Origin: Haemophilus haemolyticus
GTDB taxonomy: Bacteria; Pseudomonadota; Gammaproteobacteria; Enterobacterales; Pasteurellaceae
Direction of reading: 5' to 3'
NCBI RefSeq assembly: GCF_003493605.1
Contig: NZ_QQKA01000002.1
Location: 124,001 to 188,000 of the forward strand
Length of the DNA stretch: 64,000 bases
The notes beneath the pieces were generated by a model. That model was not told the DNA's origin and made no database searches. It was given only the letters and a program-made list of their open reading frames with translations. The number at the start of each line of letters is the position of its first letter. Position 1 is the first letter of the stretch. This document shows, one piece after another, positions 15,936 to 26,534 of the stretch. Made by a program: the position numbers and the translations under genes.

Positions 15936-18900
15936 TTACTTCATCGCCACACCCAACCATTTCATCATCTCTCTTTCATCCCAACCTTTACGTTTGGCAT
16001 AATCTTGAGCTTGGTCTTCATCAATGCGACCAAGTGTGAAATAGTTACTTGCAGGGTGGGTGAAGTACCAACCGCAGACGGAAGCTGCCGGCCACATGGC
16101 GTAGCTTTCGGTGAGTTTCATACCGATGCGCTGTTCCACTTCCAATAAATCCCAAATCAAGGCTTTTTCGGTATGCTCTGGGCAGCTTGGATAACCCGGT
16201 GCAGGGCGGATGCCGACATAGTTTTCATTGATTAAACCTTGATTGTCGAATTCCTCTTGCGTGTAGCCCCAAATGCGGGTGCGCAACTCAAAGTGCAAGT
16301 ATTCTGCCATGGCTTCGGCGAGACGGTCGCCTACGGCTTGTAGCAAGATGGCGTTGTAGTCATCGCCTGCGGCTTTGTAGCCTTCCACTAAATCCATTTC
16401 TTCAACGCCGGCACACACGGCGAACATGCCGAACCAGTCTTTTTTACCGCTTTCGCGATCAGCAATAAAGTCGCTTAAGGCAAAGTTAAATGGGCTTTTG
16501 CTGTTTTTACCACGTTCCGTTTGTTGGCGTAAGCCATAAGCAGTGCCAATGGTTTGTGTGCGTTCTTCATCAGAGAATAGAACCACATCATCGCCCACAC
16601 GTTCGGCTGGGAAAATGCCTAAAATGCCGCTTGGGTTGAGCTTGTGGTTTTGTTCTAATTCATCCAATACCACTTGTGCATCGTTCCACACTCTGCGTGC
16701 TTCTTCGCCGCCTTCTGGATAATCAAAGGCATCAGGATAACCACCCATCAAGCCCCAAATGCGGAAGAATGGCGACCAGTCGATAAATTTGCGAAGTTCA
16801 GCAATTGGTACGTTTTTGAATTCCACAATGCCCGTTTGTTTTGGTGTTGGTGGCACATAATCTACCCATTCGCCACTAAAGCCATCGAAACGGTTGGCGC
16901 GTGCTTCTTCAATGCTGAGCTGTTTACGCAACGGTTTTCGATTGGCAAAAGATTGTTGGATTTTTTCGTAATCTTTCTTGAATTGTTCCCATAATGCCGC
17001 ACGGCCTTCCGGGTTCATCAAAGTTGCGCAAACCGTTACCGCTCTTGATGCATTAGAGGTATAGAACACACCATGTTGCTTGTATTTTGGATAAAGTTTA
17101 ATCGCAGTATGTTCTTTAGATGTGGTTGCACCGCCGATCAACACCGGCAAGTTCAACCCTAAACGCGTCATTTCGCCAAGGAAGTATTCCATTTCGTCTA
17201 AAGATGGCGTAATCAAACCGCTTAAGCCGATAATGTCGGCTTTTTCATCAATAGCGGTTTGAATGATTTTGTCCGCAGGCACCATCACACCTAAATCAAT
17301 CACTTCAAAGTTATTACATTGCAACACTACGCTCACGATGTTTTTACCAATATCGTGCACGTCACCTTTCACGGTGGCGATCACCACTTTACCGTTGCTG
17401 GAGCCTTTTTGTTTGATGGCGTTGATAAACGGCTCTAAGTACGCCACGGATTGTTTCATTACGCGTGCCGATTTAACCACTTGTGGGAGGAACATTTTGC
17501 CGTCGCCGAATAAATCACCCACTACGTCCATGCCAGCCATAAGCGGACCTTCGATCACCTCTAATGGCGTTGGCAATTTTTGGCGGGCTTCTTCGGTGTC
17601 TTCGATAATATGCGTAGTAATCCCTTTCACGAGGGCGTGTTTCAATCGTTCTTCCACCGGCCAAGTGCGCCATTCAGCCACAAAATCCACCGCACTTTCA
17701 TCGTTGCCTTGGTTGCGATATTTTTCTGCAATATCCAGTAAACGCTCTGTGCCATCCGGCGTGCGGTTTAAGACGGCGTCTTCAATCACATTGCGTAATT
17801 CAGGATCCAGATCATCGTAAATCGCGAGCTGACCTGCGTTCACGATCCCCATGTCCATGCCTTGTTTGATGGCATGATAGAGGAATACCGCGTGAATAGC
17901 CTCACGCATGACGTTATTTCCACGGAAAGAGAAGGACACGTTTGACACACCACCGGAAATTTTTGCGTGTGGAAGGCTACGTTTAATACGACCTGTAGCG
18001 TTGATGAAATCCACACCGTAGTTGTTGTGTTCTTCAATCCCCGTACCAATGGCGAAAATATTCGGGTCAAAAATAATATCTTCTGGTGGGAAACCAACTT
18101 GGTTCACTAAAATGTCATAAGCTCGGCTACAAATTTCCACTTTTCGCTCTTCGGTATCAGCTTGCCCTACTTCATCAAATGCCATGACCACAACTGCCGC
18201 GCCGTATTTACGCACCAATTTAGCCTGATGGATAAATTTTTCCTCGCCTTCTTTTAAGGAAATAGAGTTCACAATCGGTTTACCTTGCATCGATTGTAAA
18301 CCTGCCTCAATTACTTCCCATTTAGATGAGTCAATCATCACTGGCACTTTGGCCGCATCGGGTTCCGTCGCCATAATGTTGAGGAAACGGGTCATGCATT
18401 TTTTGCCGTCGAGCAAGGCTTCGTCCATATTGACGTCAATGACTTGCGCGCCGTTTTCTACTTGGTCGATGGCAATTTCAATGGCTTCGGCAAATTTGTC
18501 TTCTTTAATTAAACGTTTGAATTTGGTCGAACCTGTCACGTTATTACGTTCACCCACGTTCACGAATAGGCTTTCATCATCAATATTGAGCGGCTCTAAG
18601 CCGGATAAACGCATCGCGGTTTTGATTTGTGGTAATTTGCGTGGTGGGATGTTTTCTACTGCTTCAGCAAAGGCTTTAATGTGTTCCGGTGTGGTGCCGC
18701 AACAACCGCCGATAATGTTCACAAAACCACTTTCTGCCCATTCTTTCAGGTGTGCGGCCATCTCTTCTGCCCCTAAATCATAACCACCAAAAGCATTCGG
18801 CAAGCCCGCATTCGGATGCACAGAAACATAGGTTTCACTGATTTTTGAAAGCTGTTCTACATATTGGCGTAATTCTTTTGGACCTAACGCGCAGTTCAAA

Positions 18901-19625
18901 CCGAAAGTGAGCGGTTTTGCGTGACGCAGGGAGTTATAGAAAGCCTCGGTGGTCTGCCCAGAAAGAGTTCGCCCTGAAGCATCGGTAATGGTGCCGGAAA
19001 TCATGATTGGCAATTTCACGCCTAATTCTTCGAATACACTTTCAATGGCGAAAACAGCCGCTTTAGCGTTAAGTGTGTCAAAAATGGTTTCGATCATAAT
19101 TAAATCCGCACCACCTTCGATTAAGCCTTTTGTTGCTTGGGCATAAGCATCCACCAACTCCATAAAAGTCACATTACGGAAACCAGGATCATTTACATCG
19201 GGTGAAATGGACGCTGTACGGTTTGTTGGCCCTAACACTCCCGCGACAAAGCGAGGTTTTTCTGGCGTGCTATATTTATCTGCAGCCAAACGAGCTAATT
19301 TTGCACCAACAAAATTGAGTTCATAAGCGATAGATTGCAAGTCGTAATCCGCTTGAGCAATCGTAGTTGAACTAAAAGTATTGGTTTCAATAATATCTGC
19401 ACCCGCTGCCAAATATTTCTCATGAATAGCGGAAATTAGCAGTGGCTGAGTCAATGTCAGTAAATCATTATTACCGCGTAAATCGACCGCACTTTCCTTA
19501 AACTTCTCACCTCTAAAATCGGCTTCTGTCAGTTTATATTTTTGGATCATCGTCCCCATCGCACCGTCTAAAATGAGAATACGATTTTCTAGAGCTTGTT
19601 TAAGTTGAGCGGTTTTATTCACCAT
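15936..19625 (-). CDS. metH: cobalamin-dependent methionine synthase
   Basis: 1229 aa, full length compared with E. coli MetH (1227 aa). It transfers a methyl group from methyltetrahydrofolate to homocysteine via methylcobalamin. Order of modules: homocysteine domain with zinc ligands in GLNCALGP and [10 protein letters not shown]; pterin-binding domain ([14 protein letters not shown], then [13 protein letters not shown]); cobalamin domain with the DVHDIGKN His that ligates cobalt; C-terminal S-adenosylmethionine reactivation domain with [12 protein letters not shown]. All catalytic residues I can check are intact. It needs imported B12 unless the cell makes it, which ties it to the btu-like genes at 7904-12454. 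No B12 riboswitch is seen upstream. Confidence 0.97.
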   Translation of the reverse strand: MVNKTAQLKQALENRILILDGAMGTMIQKYKLTEADFRGEKFKESAVDLRGNNDLLTLTQPLLISAIHEKYLAAGADIIETNTFSSTTIAQADYDLQSIAYELNFVGAKLARLAADKYSTPEKPRFVAGVLGPTNRTASISPDVNDPGFRNVTFMELVDAYAQATKGLIEGGADLIMIETIFDTLNAKAAVFAIESVFEELGVKLPIMISGTITDASGRTLSGQTTEAFYNSLRHAKPLTFGLNCALGPKELRQYVEQLSKISETYVSVHPNAGLPNAFGGYDLGAEEMAAHLKEWAESGFVNIIGGCCGTTPEHIKAFAEAVENIPPRKLPQIKTAMRLSGLEPLNIDDESLFVNVGERNNVTGSTKFKRLIKEDKFAEAIEIAIDQVENGAQVIDVNMDEALLDGKKCMTRFLNIMATEPDAAKVPVMIDSSKWEVIEAGLQSMQGKPIVNSISLKEGEEKFIHQAKLVRKYGAAVVVMAFDEVGQADTEERKVEICSRAYDILVNQVGFPPEDIIFDPNIFAIGTGIEEHNNYGVDFINATGRIKRSLPHAKISGGVSNVSFSFRGNNVMREAIHAVFLYHAIKQGMDMGIVNAGQLAIYDDLDPELRNVIEDAVLNRTPDGTERLLDIAEKYRNQGNDESAVDFVAEWRTWPVEERLKHALVKGITTHIIEDTEEARQKLPTPLEVIEGPLMAGMDVVGDLFGDGKMFLPQVVKSARVMKQSVAYLEPFINAIKQKGSSNGKVVIATVKGDVHDIGKNIVSVVLQCNNFEVIDLGVMVPADKIIQTAIDEKADIIGLSGLITPSLDEMEYFLGEMTRLGLNLPVLIGGATTSKEHTAIKLYPKYKQHGVFYTSNASRAVTVCATLMNPEGRAALWEQFKKDYEKIQQSFANRKPLRKQLSIEEARANRFDGFSGEWVDYVPPTPKQTGIVEFKNVPIAELRKFIDWSPFFRIWGLMGGYPDAFDYPEGGEEARRVWNDAQVVLDELEQNHKLNPSGILGIFPAERVGDDVVLFSDEERTQTIGTAYGLRQQTERGKNSKSPFNFALSDFIADRESGKKDWFGMFAVCAGVEEMDLVEGYKAAGDDYNAILLQAVGDRLAEAMAEYLHFELRTRIWGYTQEEFDNQGLINENYVGIRPAPGYPSCPEHTEKALIWDLLEVEQRIGMKLTESYAMWPAASVCGWYFTHPASNYFTLGRIDEDQAQDYAKRKGWDEREMMKWLGVAMK

Positions 19626-19730
19626 AATTATTTTGTTCCGTAAATCTTAATAAATAACTAAGGAATAATAGGTGTAAGGGCTAGGGGTGTCAAATGTTAG
19701 AAGGAAAGTGCGGTGGAAAATTAAGTTTTT

Positions 19731-20231
19731 TTATTTAAGTGTAATGGCTGCGACAAAACAGGTAATTTTACATTCTCCGCACCCATTGCAACGTTCATTA
19801 TCAATCTCTAAAGTGCTGGAGATTGCTTGTTGTGGGCAAGCGGTTTGGCAGTCTGGACAGGTTTGATTTTGTAGGATTAAACAGGCTGAGGAAAATTGTG
19901 GACGAAGTAATGTATCTGCTGGAAAATTAGGATGTAGTGCATTTGTCGGACAAACTTCTGAGCATTTACCACACAAATCACAAGGTGCGTAGTCAATTTC
20001 AAGGGTGGCTTGTTGCTGTTTTAGTTGAATTAAACCATTAGGGCAAGCTGAAGCGCATTCCCCACAACCATTGCAGACGGCGGAAAATAAATCTTCTCGT
20101 GCTGAAAAGGGAGGACGAGACTGCGTTTTTTCTATTGTTGATTTTGTAGCTAGAAATACATGACGCAATAGTCCTCTACGAGAAATGTGATGGTGGCTTA
20201 AATAAGCCTGATAATAGGCTTCGTTTTTCAT
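19731..20231 (-). CDS. napF: NapF-like ferredoxin-type iron-sulfur protein
   Basis: 166 aa with three Cys clusters: CNGCGECASACP, CDLCGKCSEVCP and CNGCGECKITC, plus CPDCQTACP between the second and third. The N-terminus ISRRGLLRHVF resembles NapF, which is a cytoplasmic protein helping to mature or energise molybdoenzymes. Its ATG overlaps the dmsD stop (TAATG), so it belongs to the DMSO reductase operon here rather than to a nap cluster. It probably acts in iron-sulfur or molybdenum assembly of DmsABC; this is inference from position. Confidence 0.88.
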   Translation of the reverse strand: MKNEAYYQAYLSHHHISRRGLLRHVFLATKSTIEKTQSRPPFSAREDLFSAVCNGCGECASACPNGLIQLKQQQATLEIDYAPCDLCGKCSEVCPTNALHPNFPADTLLRPQFSSACLILQNQTCPDCQTACPQQAISSTLEIDNERCNGCGECKITCFVAAITLK

Positions 20232-20842
20232 TATCGATAGAATCTAACGTTTGGCACATCAATATGCAAATCAGCTTGCCACTGCTGCAAGGTTTGTGCG
20301 GTGAGTAAGGCAAGCCCTTGATAGAACGGCGCATTTTCAGCGTTCGCTAACTGCGTTAAAAAATGGCTTGCCCAAGTAAGGAAGTGCTCATGCAGAAATT
20401 CTACCACTAAGTGCGGTCGATTTTCGGCAAGATAAGCGGCCAGCATTAGCATTAATCCGATATGATCTTCCGGTTCATCTTGTTCGGCTTGAAAAGAAAT
20501 TTGATGATGACGGAGAAAATCACGCAATGCCAGTAAAGAATTACCAAAAATCACACATTCAGGATCTAAATAAACAGAACCCCAAGGCGGTGCAGGCAAT
20601 TCGTTTGGGCCGATAAATAGGCGTTGGTATTGATCGTTCAGATCTTGATTTAAGCCTTGCGCAATAAGTGCGGTTGTTTTTTCACGAGTTTTTTCATCCC
20701 ATTCAATTTCCCATTCTTGCGCCCAAGTGGATTGCCGAAAAAAATCTAAAATACCAGCAAGACGTGAATCGCTCGGTTCATAATAAAAAGCCGCGCCGAG
20801 CAAGCGCCCGTAAAGGGAAATATGTTGAAAGGTGTTTTGCAT
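20231..20842 (-). CDS. dmsD: TorD/DmsD family molybdoenzyme chaperone
   Basis: 203 aa, helical. It carries the TorD/DmsD hallmark region LNDQYQRLFIGPNELPAPPWGSVYLD, and a later ENRPHLVVEFLHEHFLTWA stretch. Such chaperones bind the twin-arginine leader of the catalytic subunit and hold back export until the molybdenum cofactor is inserted. Here the client is evidently DmsA, encoded at the head of the operon. GGAG precedes the ATG at 20842. A perfect hairpin lies in the 95-base gap between dmsC and this gene. Confidence 0.9.
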   Translation of the reverse strand: MQNTFQHISLYGRLLGAAFYYEPSDSRLAGILDFFRQSTWAQEWEIEWDEKTREKTTALIAQGLNQDLNDQYQRLFIGPNELPAPPWGSVYLDPECVIFGNSLLALRDFLRHHQISFQAEQDEPEDHIGLMLMLAAYLAENRPHLVVEFLHEHFLTWASHFLTQLANAENAPFYQGLALLTAQTLQQWQADLHIDVPNVRFYR

Positions 20843-20904
20843 AAAATCTCCGAAAAAAATGACCGCACTTTGGTATTCATTAATTTAGTGGATTGGTTGC
20901 AGCG

Positions 20905-20929
20905 TATGGGCGTATCGCATACGCCCATA
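20905..20929. other. perfect 11-bp hairpin between dmsC and dmsD
   Basis: TATGGGCGTAT and ATACGCCCATA pair perfectly across a CGC loop. No long T-run follows on the minus strand, so it is better seen as a partial terminator or an mRNA-stabilising element that sets less chaperone than structural subunits. Inference only. Confidence 0.6.
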
Positions 20930-20937
20930 CATATAAT

Positions 20938-21777
20938 TTACCCTGCAATGGCCATTCCATAAGTCATATGTAATCCATAAAACAACACACGACCAATGCC
21001 TTCTGCGGCTAAGGTTAAAATGACTGCGCAAGCTAATAATCCTGCATTTTTCGCACGGAATAAAAGGAAGGCAGCAATGGCTAATAAGCATAGACGAACA
21101 GCTGTCATCATAGCGTAACCTGGCACAAGTGCGGCGGCATTTTGGATGGAACTATGAATGCCTTGCAAGCTAAAGCCTTGATATACCGCAACCACGGCTG
21201 CGAATAATACAGCAAGGGCAAAGATGCTTGGCACGAGATTAAGTTGATAATCGCGTTGTTTGTTCGGTATTAATAATGCATAAGATAACGCCAAACCGCC
21301 TAATGCAACAGTGAGATAGAACGCCCAAGATGTTAATGGAGTGTTCCATGTTGGTACGCTAGCGATATGATAAACCTGATTCATCACATACATAAATACC
21401 ACGCCCACAAGTGCGGTTAAAATTCGCCATAAATTACCAAGCGCCGACGGCATTTTCCCTGTGATAGCAATCAGCCAATAGAAACCGGCAAGCGCAAAGA
21501 AAATGGCACCTACGGCAATTTCGTTACTCATCATGGATTCGCCTACACGATTTAATGAATTAAACGCACGAGCCGGCGTACCAAGGTGCATAATTGAGGC
21601 GATAAAACCTAAACCTAAACACGCTAACACCACAAACATGGCTTTGTGGATGTAAGCGCAGCTTTTCTCATTTTTTTCGCCAAGTAGCACAAAAGTAAAA
21701 ACAAGCCAAGCACCGACCGCACTTTGTGCCAAAACTGTAAAAAATACTAATGGCAGTTCATATAATCCTGTATTCAT
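20938..21777 (-). CDS. dmsC: DMSO reductase membrane anchor subunit
   Basis: 279 aa with about eight membrane helices. It belongs to the DmsC family: ELPLVFFTVLAQSAVGAW at the N-terminus, then HLGTPARAFNSLNRVG with the conserved His and the S-x-L-x-R segment. It anchors DmsAB to the inner membrane and oxidises menaquinol. dmsB stops just one base upstream of its start, so the three structural genes are one operon. Confidence 0.95.
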   Translation of the reverse strand: MNTGLYELPLVFFTVLAQSAVGAWLVFTFVLLGEKNEKSCAYIHKAMFVVLACLGLGFIASIMHLGTPARAFNSLNRVGESMMSNEIAVGAIFFALAGFYWLIAITGKMPSALGNLWRILTALVGVVFMYVMNQVYHIASVPTWNTPLTSWAFYLTVALGGLALSYALLIPNKQRDYQLNLVPSIFALAVLFAAVVAVYQGFSLQGIHSSIQNAAALVPGYAMMTAVRLCLLAIAAFLLFRAKNAGLLACAVILTLAAEGIGRVLFYGLHMTYGMAIAG

Positions 21778-21778
21778 C

Positions 21779-22396
21779 TTACACCTCTCTTGGGTTTCCT
21801 AAGAACCCACTTGTATCGCCACTTAAACGAGCGTGTTTATTGGGTTTTACCACTAAATTTGGTTGAGTGATATCAGCTGGTGGTAGTGGTGCGATGGAGG
21901 CTTGTGTGCCATATTTTGTTCGAAGTTCATCAATAGGAGCGAAATCCAATGCTCGTAGTGGGCAGGCATCAACACAAATCGGTTTTTGACCTAATTTTAC
22001 GCGAGAATAACATCCATCACATTTTGTCATATGACCTTTTTGTGCATCATATTGTGGGGCATCATAAGGACACGCCATATGACAATAACGACAACCGATA
22101 CAAATTTCTTCATTGACGATCACGAAACCATCTGCATTTTTGTGCATTGCACCAGTTGGGCAAACTTTTGTACAAGCAGGATCTACACAATGATTACAAG
22201 AAATAGACATATAATAAGCAAATATATTTTGATGCCAGCATCCATCTGCTTGTTGATTCCACTGACCACCTGTATATTCATAAATACGACGAAAATTGAC
22301 TTCTGTGCCAAGATCTTTGTAATCCTTACAGGCTAATTCACAAGTTTTACAGCCTGTGCAGCGTTCAGAATCAAAATAAAAACCATATTGTTCCAT
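21779..22396 (-). CDS. dmsB: DMSO reductase iron-sulfur subunit
   Basis: 205 aa, the electron-transfer subunit with four [4Fe-4S] centres. Cys groups: CTGCKTCELAC near residue 14, CNHCVDPACTKVCP near 67, CIGCRYCHMACP near 99, and CDGCYSRV with CVDACPLRAL near 126-145. It passes electrons from DmsC to the molybdenum centre of DmsA. It starts 10 bases after the dmsA stop. Length equals E. coli DmsB. Confidence 0.96.
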   Translation of the reverse strand: MEQYGFYFDSERCTGCKTCELACKDYKDLGTEVNFRRIYEYTGGQWNQQADGCWHQNIFAYYMSISCNHCVDPACTKVCPTGAMHKNADGFVIVNEEICIGCRYCHMACPYDAPQYDAQKGHMTKCDGCYSRVKLGQKPICVDACPLRALDFAPIDELRTKYGTQASIAPLPPADITQPNLVVKPNKHARLSGDTSGFLGNPREV

Positions 22397-22406
22397 AATT
22401 ATCCCC

Positions 22407-24827
22407 CTACAAACGTTCCACTTGAACTAAATTAGAATGTTGCGGATTACCTTTCGCAAGCGGTGATGGGCGTTGTGTTGTAAGTACATTAATGCAACCT
22501 GAATGATCGATACGATCTTTATCTGGTGCATACCAAGCCCCCTCGCTTAATGCCACAACCCCCGGAATAATACGGGGTGTAATTTTTACATTAATCCGTA
22601 CTTCGCCTCGATCATTAAAGATACGAATCATATCGCCATTTTTAATATTACGAGGTTCTGCATCAAGAGGATTCATCCAAACTTCTTGTGGATTAGCTGC
22701 TTTTAATACATCCACATTGCCATAAGTTGAATGGGTTCTCGCTTTATAGTGAAAACCACTTAGTTGTAACGGATATTTTTCCATTAATGGATCACCGTAA
22801 TGCTCAAAACTTTGGGCGTGAATAGGTAAGGGATGAATTACTTCATCTTCTGCTAATTTCCAAGCTTTTGCTATTTCAGCTAGACGAGAAGAATAAATTT
22901 CAATTTTGCCAGATGGCGTTTTAAGTGGATGGGCTTCTGGATTATCACGAAAATCTTTGTATGCAACTTTAAAGCCATTAGGATCAACTTTTTTAAAAAT
23001 ACCTTGTTGTCTAAATTCTTCAAAAGTAGGTAATTCAGGTAATTTTTCTCGAGATTGCTCATAAATATGGCGTAACCATTCTTCTTGTGTTCTTCCTTCA
23101 GTAAATTTTTCTTTTACGCCCATTTTCTCAGCTAAATCACTCAACATATCGTAAATAGGTCTGCATTCAAAAGATGGTTTGATCACTTGATCTGCAAAAA
23201 TGACATATGCCATATTGGATACAAAGGCATCTAAAGCGAAATCCATTTGTTCTGAAGCTGTACAATCTGGTAATAAAATATCACTGTATTTGGCAGTAGA
23301 TGTCATATGATTATCAATAGTAATGATCATTTCACATTGCGTATCATCTTGTAAAATATCGTGAGTACGATTGATTTGTGCGTGTTGATTAATCAAACAG
23401 TTACTTGCGTAATTCCAAATTACTTTAATTGGGGACGATAATTTATCAACACCGCGAATACCATCTGTAAGTGCGGTCATTTCTGTGCCACGAATAATTG
23501 CATCTGTCCATAAAAACATTGGAATGCTTGCTTTCACAGGATTTTTCAGCGTTGGCATCCGCACAAATGGAATGCTGTACGCACTTTCACGTGCACCAGT
23601 GTTACCACCGTGAATTCCAACATTACCTGTTAAGATTGGCAACATCGCAATGGCACGAGAGATTAATTCTCCATTACTACGACGTTGAGGCCCCCAACCT
23701 TGGGAAATAAAGGCAGGTTTTGTACTACCAATTTCACGTGCGAGTTTAATAATTCTCTCCGCTGGAATACCCGTGATTTTAGCAGCCCATTCAGGGGTTT
23801 TAGCGATACCATCATCACTATAACCTAAAATATAGGCTTTATAATGACCATTTTTAGGGGCATCCGCAGGTAATGTTTTTTCATCATAACCAACACAATA
23901 TTTATCTAGGAAAGCTTGATCAACAAGGTTTTCTTGAATCATTACATAAGCAAGGGCAGCAACAAGGGCTGCATCAGTACCTGGACGAATTGGAATCCAC
24001 TCATCTTCACGCCCTGCACCAGTATCATTATAACGAGGATCGATAATAATCATTTTGGCATTAGAACGAGCTTTGGCTTGTTCAATACAATAAGTTAAAC
24101 CACCTCCACTCATACGAGTTTCTGCAGGATTATTACCGAATAACACTATTAATTTGGTGTTTTCAATATCAGCCATTCCATTTCCCAATGCCCAACCACC
24201 ACCATAGGTATAATCTAAACCGACTGCAATTTGTGCGGTGCTGTAATCACCATAATGGTTTAAATATCCACCAATACAATTCATAAAACGAGCTATCATA
24301 GTGGATGCAGGTGGCCAAGATTTCGCCATTGTTCCACCTAACGTACCCGTACCATAGTTTAAATAAATTGATTCATTACCATATTTTTCGATATTGCGTT
24401 TCAATGCGTCTGCAATTTCAGTTAAAGCCTCATCCCAACTGATTCGTTTGAATTTGCCTTCTCCGCGTTTACCTATACGTTTCATTGGATATTTTAAACG
24501 GTCTGGGTTATACACTCGACGACGCATAGAACGTCCACGTAGACAAGCACGAACCTGATGATCAAGATTATATGTTTCTGTCCCCGTATTATCGGTTTCC
24601 ACATAAGTGATTCGGTTATCTTTTACGTGCATTCGTAATGGACAACGGCTACCACAGTTTACTGTACAAGCACTCCAAACAATACGTTCCTGACTATTTT
24701 CATTGAGGTATTGTGTCTCTTTAGCCATTACATTGAAAGGTAAAGTAAGATTTGAAACTGCCAGTGCAGCTCCCGCAGATGACGCCTTAACAAAATCTCG
24801 GCGACTTATTTGATTAAAGTTACTCAT
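22407..24827 (-). CDS. dmsA: DMSO reductase catalytic molybdopterin subunit
   Basis: 806 aa with a twin-arginine leader (SRRDFVKASS at residues 8-17). The N-terminal Cys pattern C54-x3-C58-x3-C62 with C95 in RACLRG binds the FS0 cluster. NHYGDYSTAQ contains the likely Ser ligand of molybdenum, and the C-terminal part has the molydopterin dinucleotide-binding region (YGNVDVLKAANPQEVWMNP). The enzyme reduces DMSO and other N- or S-oxides during anaerobic respiration. ATG 24827 is preceded by GGGGGA and keeps the leader short. A GTG at 24842 is possible but less likely. Confidence 0.96.
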   Translation of the reverse strand: MSNFNQISRRDFVKASSAGAALAVSNLTLPFNVMAKETQYLNENSQERIVWSACTVNCGSRCPLRMHVKDNRITYVETDNTGTETYNLDHQVRACLRGRSMRRRVYNPDRLKYPMKRIGKRGEGKFKRISWDEALTEIADALKRNIEKYGNESIYLNYGTGTLGGTMAKSWPPASTMIARFMNCIGGYLNHYGDYSTAQIAVGLDYTYGGGWALGNGMADIENTKLIVLFGNNPAETRMSGGGLTYCIEQAKARSNAKMIIIDPRYNDTGAGREDEWIPIRPGTDAALVAALAYVMIQENLVDQAFLDKYCVGYDEKTLPADAPKNGHYKAYILGYSDDGIAKTPEWAAKITGIPAERIIKLAREIGSTKPAFISQGWGPQRRSNGELISRAIAMLPILTGNVGIHGGNTGARESAYSIPFVRMPTLKNPVKASIPMFLWTDAIIRGTEMTALTDGIRGVDKLSSPIKVIWNYASNCLINQHAQINRTHDILQDDTQCEMIITIDNHMTSTAKYSDILLPDCTASEQMDFALDAFVSNMAYVIFADQVIKPSFECRPIYDMLSDLAEKMGVKEKFTEGRTQEEWLRHIYEQSREKLPELPTFEEFRQQGIFKKVDPNGFKVAYKDFRDNPEAHPLKTPSGKIEIYSSRLAEIAKAWKLAEDEVIHPLPIHAQSFEHYGDPLMEKYPLQLSGFHYKARTHSTYGNVDVLKAANPQEVWMNPLDAEPRNIKNGDMIRIFNDRGEVRINVKITPRIIPGVVALSEGAWYAPDKDRIDHSGCINVLTTQRPSPLAKGNPQHSNLVQVERL

Positions 24828-24873
24828 AATATCGTCCCCCACAGTAAGATCGAGTAATAACTAAAACGAGTTA

Positions 24874-24914
24874 ATTATAATCTTTGTATAGAAGTTTTAC
24901 TTGAGCCAAATCAA
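24874..24914 (-). promoter_or_regulatory. FNR-dependent promoter of the dms operon
   Basis: TTGAGCCAAATCAA at 24901-24914 matches the FNR palindrome TTGAT-N4-ATCAA at 9 of 10 positions. On the dms strand a perfect TATAAT occupies 24879-24874. This puts the transcription start near 24867 and the FNR site centre near -41, the class II activation position. It explains anaerobic induction of dmsABC. Computed by hand from sequence. Confidence 0.82.
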
Positions 24915-24988
24915 TTAATCATTAATAGGTATATTATTTATAGGGTATTTTAGTAGGTTGGTGTTTTAATAAATTTTGGAATAACAAA

Positions 24989-25018
24989 TTGACTATTGAT
25001 TTAAAAATCCGTTAGCAT
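24989..25018 (+). promoter_or_regulatory. candidate sigma70 promoter of the transglutaminase-like gene
   Basis: TTGACT (24989-24994), an 18-bp spacer and TAGCAT (25013-25018), some 60 bases before the ATG at 25080. Modest match; no operator recognised. Confidence 0.4.
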
Positions 25019-25079
25019 AGTGGCGTATTAGTTTATCTAATATGTTAAGTTTAACTATTATTAACTAGAGGATTTCTTC

Positions 25080-26189
25080 ATGAAGAAACTTATCGCAGTT
25101 GCGGTGCTTTCTGCGTGTGGCTCGTTAGCTCATGCAAACACCAATATTCCAAACTACAATACAGACACCCATCTTTACGAATTCACGCAAACCTACGATT
25201 TAGTTGTGCCAAAAGGCTCGCAAGGACAAACCAATTTATGGGTTCCATTGCCATTTAATGGGGAATACCAACAAGTGAAATCGATTCACTTTGAAGGTAA
25301 TTACATGAATGCCTATGTAACAGAAAACAATAAATACGGTGCGAAAACCTTATTTGCCACTTGGGATAAAGATGCACAAAAGCGTGATTTAACAGTCACG
25401 ATGGTCATTGAAACAAAAGACCGTGAGCCAATGGTGAAAGGTGCTTTAGAAAATTATACTCCGCCAAAAGATATTCAGTATTCTGTGGATGTACAAGAGT
25501 ACTTAAAAGCTACTCCACATATTAAAACTGATGGCATAGTGAAAGAATTTGCTGACAAAATCGTAGGTAAAGAAACTAATCCATTTAAGAAAGCTGAACT
25601 TATTCACCAGTGGATCGTAAAAAATATGGAACGTGATAATTCTGTATTAGGTTGTGGCGACGGCGATGTAGAAAAAATTCTTACCACTGGCGTATTAAAA
25701 GGTAAATGTACCGATATTAATTCTGTATTTGTGGCACTTGCTCGTGCGGCAGGCATCCCAGCCCGTGAAATTTTTGGTATTCGCTTAGGTGCGGCAGAGA
25801 AAATGGGTAAATATTCCAAAGGTGCTTTCGGTAGTGCGAATGAACAAGGCATCGCAAACGTTAGTGGCGGTCAGCACTGCCGCGCTGAATTCTACCTTGC
25901 AGGGTTTGGTTGGGTACCAGTTGATTCCGCAGACGTTGCCAAAATGCGTTTAGCTGAGAAAAAATCTGTTGAAGATAAAGATACACAGGCCGTAGCAAAA
26001 TATTTGTTTGGTAACTGGGAAGCAAACTGGGTGGGATTTAATCATGCCCGTGATTTCGATTTATATCCACAACCAGAACTTGCTCCAATCAATAACTTCG
26101 GCTATCCGTATGCTGAAGTGGGTGGCGATCCGTTAAATTCCTTTGATCCAAAAGAATTTAAATATGACTACATCTCTAAAAAACTCTAA
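25080..26189 (+). CDS. exported transglutaminase-like protein
   Basis: 369 aa with a signal peptide ([20 protein letters not shown]). The transglutaminase-like core has the Cys in [20 protein letters not shown], the His in [16 protein letters not shown] and the Asp in WVPVDSADV, forming the Cys-His-Asp triad of this superfamily. This suggests a periplasmic cysteine peptidase or amide-cutting enzyme; the substrate is unknown. The metal-transport genes merT and merP follow at once, merT starting inside its 3' end. AGAGGA precedes the ATG. Confidence 0.85.
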   Translation: MKKLIAVAVLSACGSLAHANTNIPNYNTDTHLYEFTQTYDLVVPKGSQGQTNLWVPLPFNGEYQQVKSIHFEGNYMNAYVTENNKYGAKTLFATWDKDAQKRDLTVTMVIETKDREPMVKGALENYTPPKDIQYSVDVQEYLKATPHIKTDGIVKEFADKIVGKETNPFKKAELIHQWIVKNMERDNSVLGCGDGDVEKILTTGVLKGKCTDINSVFVALARAAGIPAREIFGIRLGAAEKMGKYSKGAFGSANEQGIANVSGGQHCRAEFYLAGFGWVPVDSADVAKMRLAEKKSVEDKDTQAVAKYLFGNWEANWVGFNHARDFDLYPQPELAPINNFGYPYAEVGGDPLNSFDPKEFKYDYISKKL

Positions 26190-26526
26190 TAAATCCTTTT
26201 GGGTTGCTATAGCCACCGCACTTAGTGCCGCGGTGGCATCAACGTTGTGCTGTATTGCGCCTTTAATCTATTTAGTATTTGGCGTGTCATCCACATGGTT
26301 GATTGGCTTGGGCGAATATGATTATTTGCGTATTCCTATGCTTATCGTTTCATTATGCGCCTTCGCCTATGGATTTTGGCTGTTGATATTTTCCAAAAAA
26401 ATTATTTGTAGCAAATATATTTCCCGTAAAAAACTCATCGTTTTATATTGGATTGTATTTATCGTGATGATTTTTTTCTTAACCTATCCAACAATTTTAC
26501 CTTGGATTTTAGAATTAGCTAATTAG
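26164..26526 (+). CDS. merT: MerT-like metal transport membrane protein
   Basis: 120 aa from ATG 26164. It has three membrane helices and, in the first, the vicinal Cys pair STLCCIAP typical of MerT mercuric transporters. A second Cys-containing loop ([10 protein letters not shown]) follows the second helix. The start overlaps the end of the transglutaminase-like gene in another frame. A TTG at 26143 is a less likely start. No mercuric reductase is nearby, so the true metal may not be mercury. Confidence 0.8.
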   Translation: MTTSLKNSNKSFWVAIATALSAAVASTLCCIAPLIYLVFGVSSTWLIGLGEYDYLRIPMLIVSLCAFAYGFWLLIFSKKIICSKYISRKKLIVLYWIVFIVMIFFLTYPTILPWILELAN

Positions 26527-26534
26527 GAATAAAA

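Noticed and set aside
16674-18783. Several long open frames opposite metH
   Set aside because: They have no ribosome sites or family resemblance and follow the codon structure of metH on the other strand.
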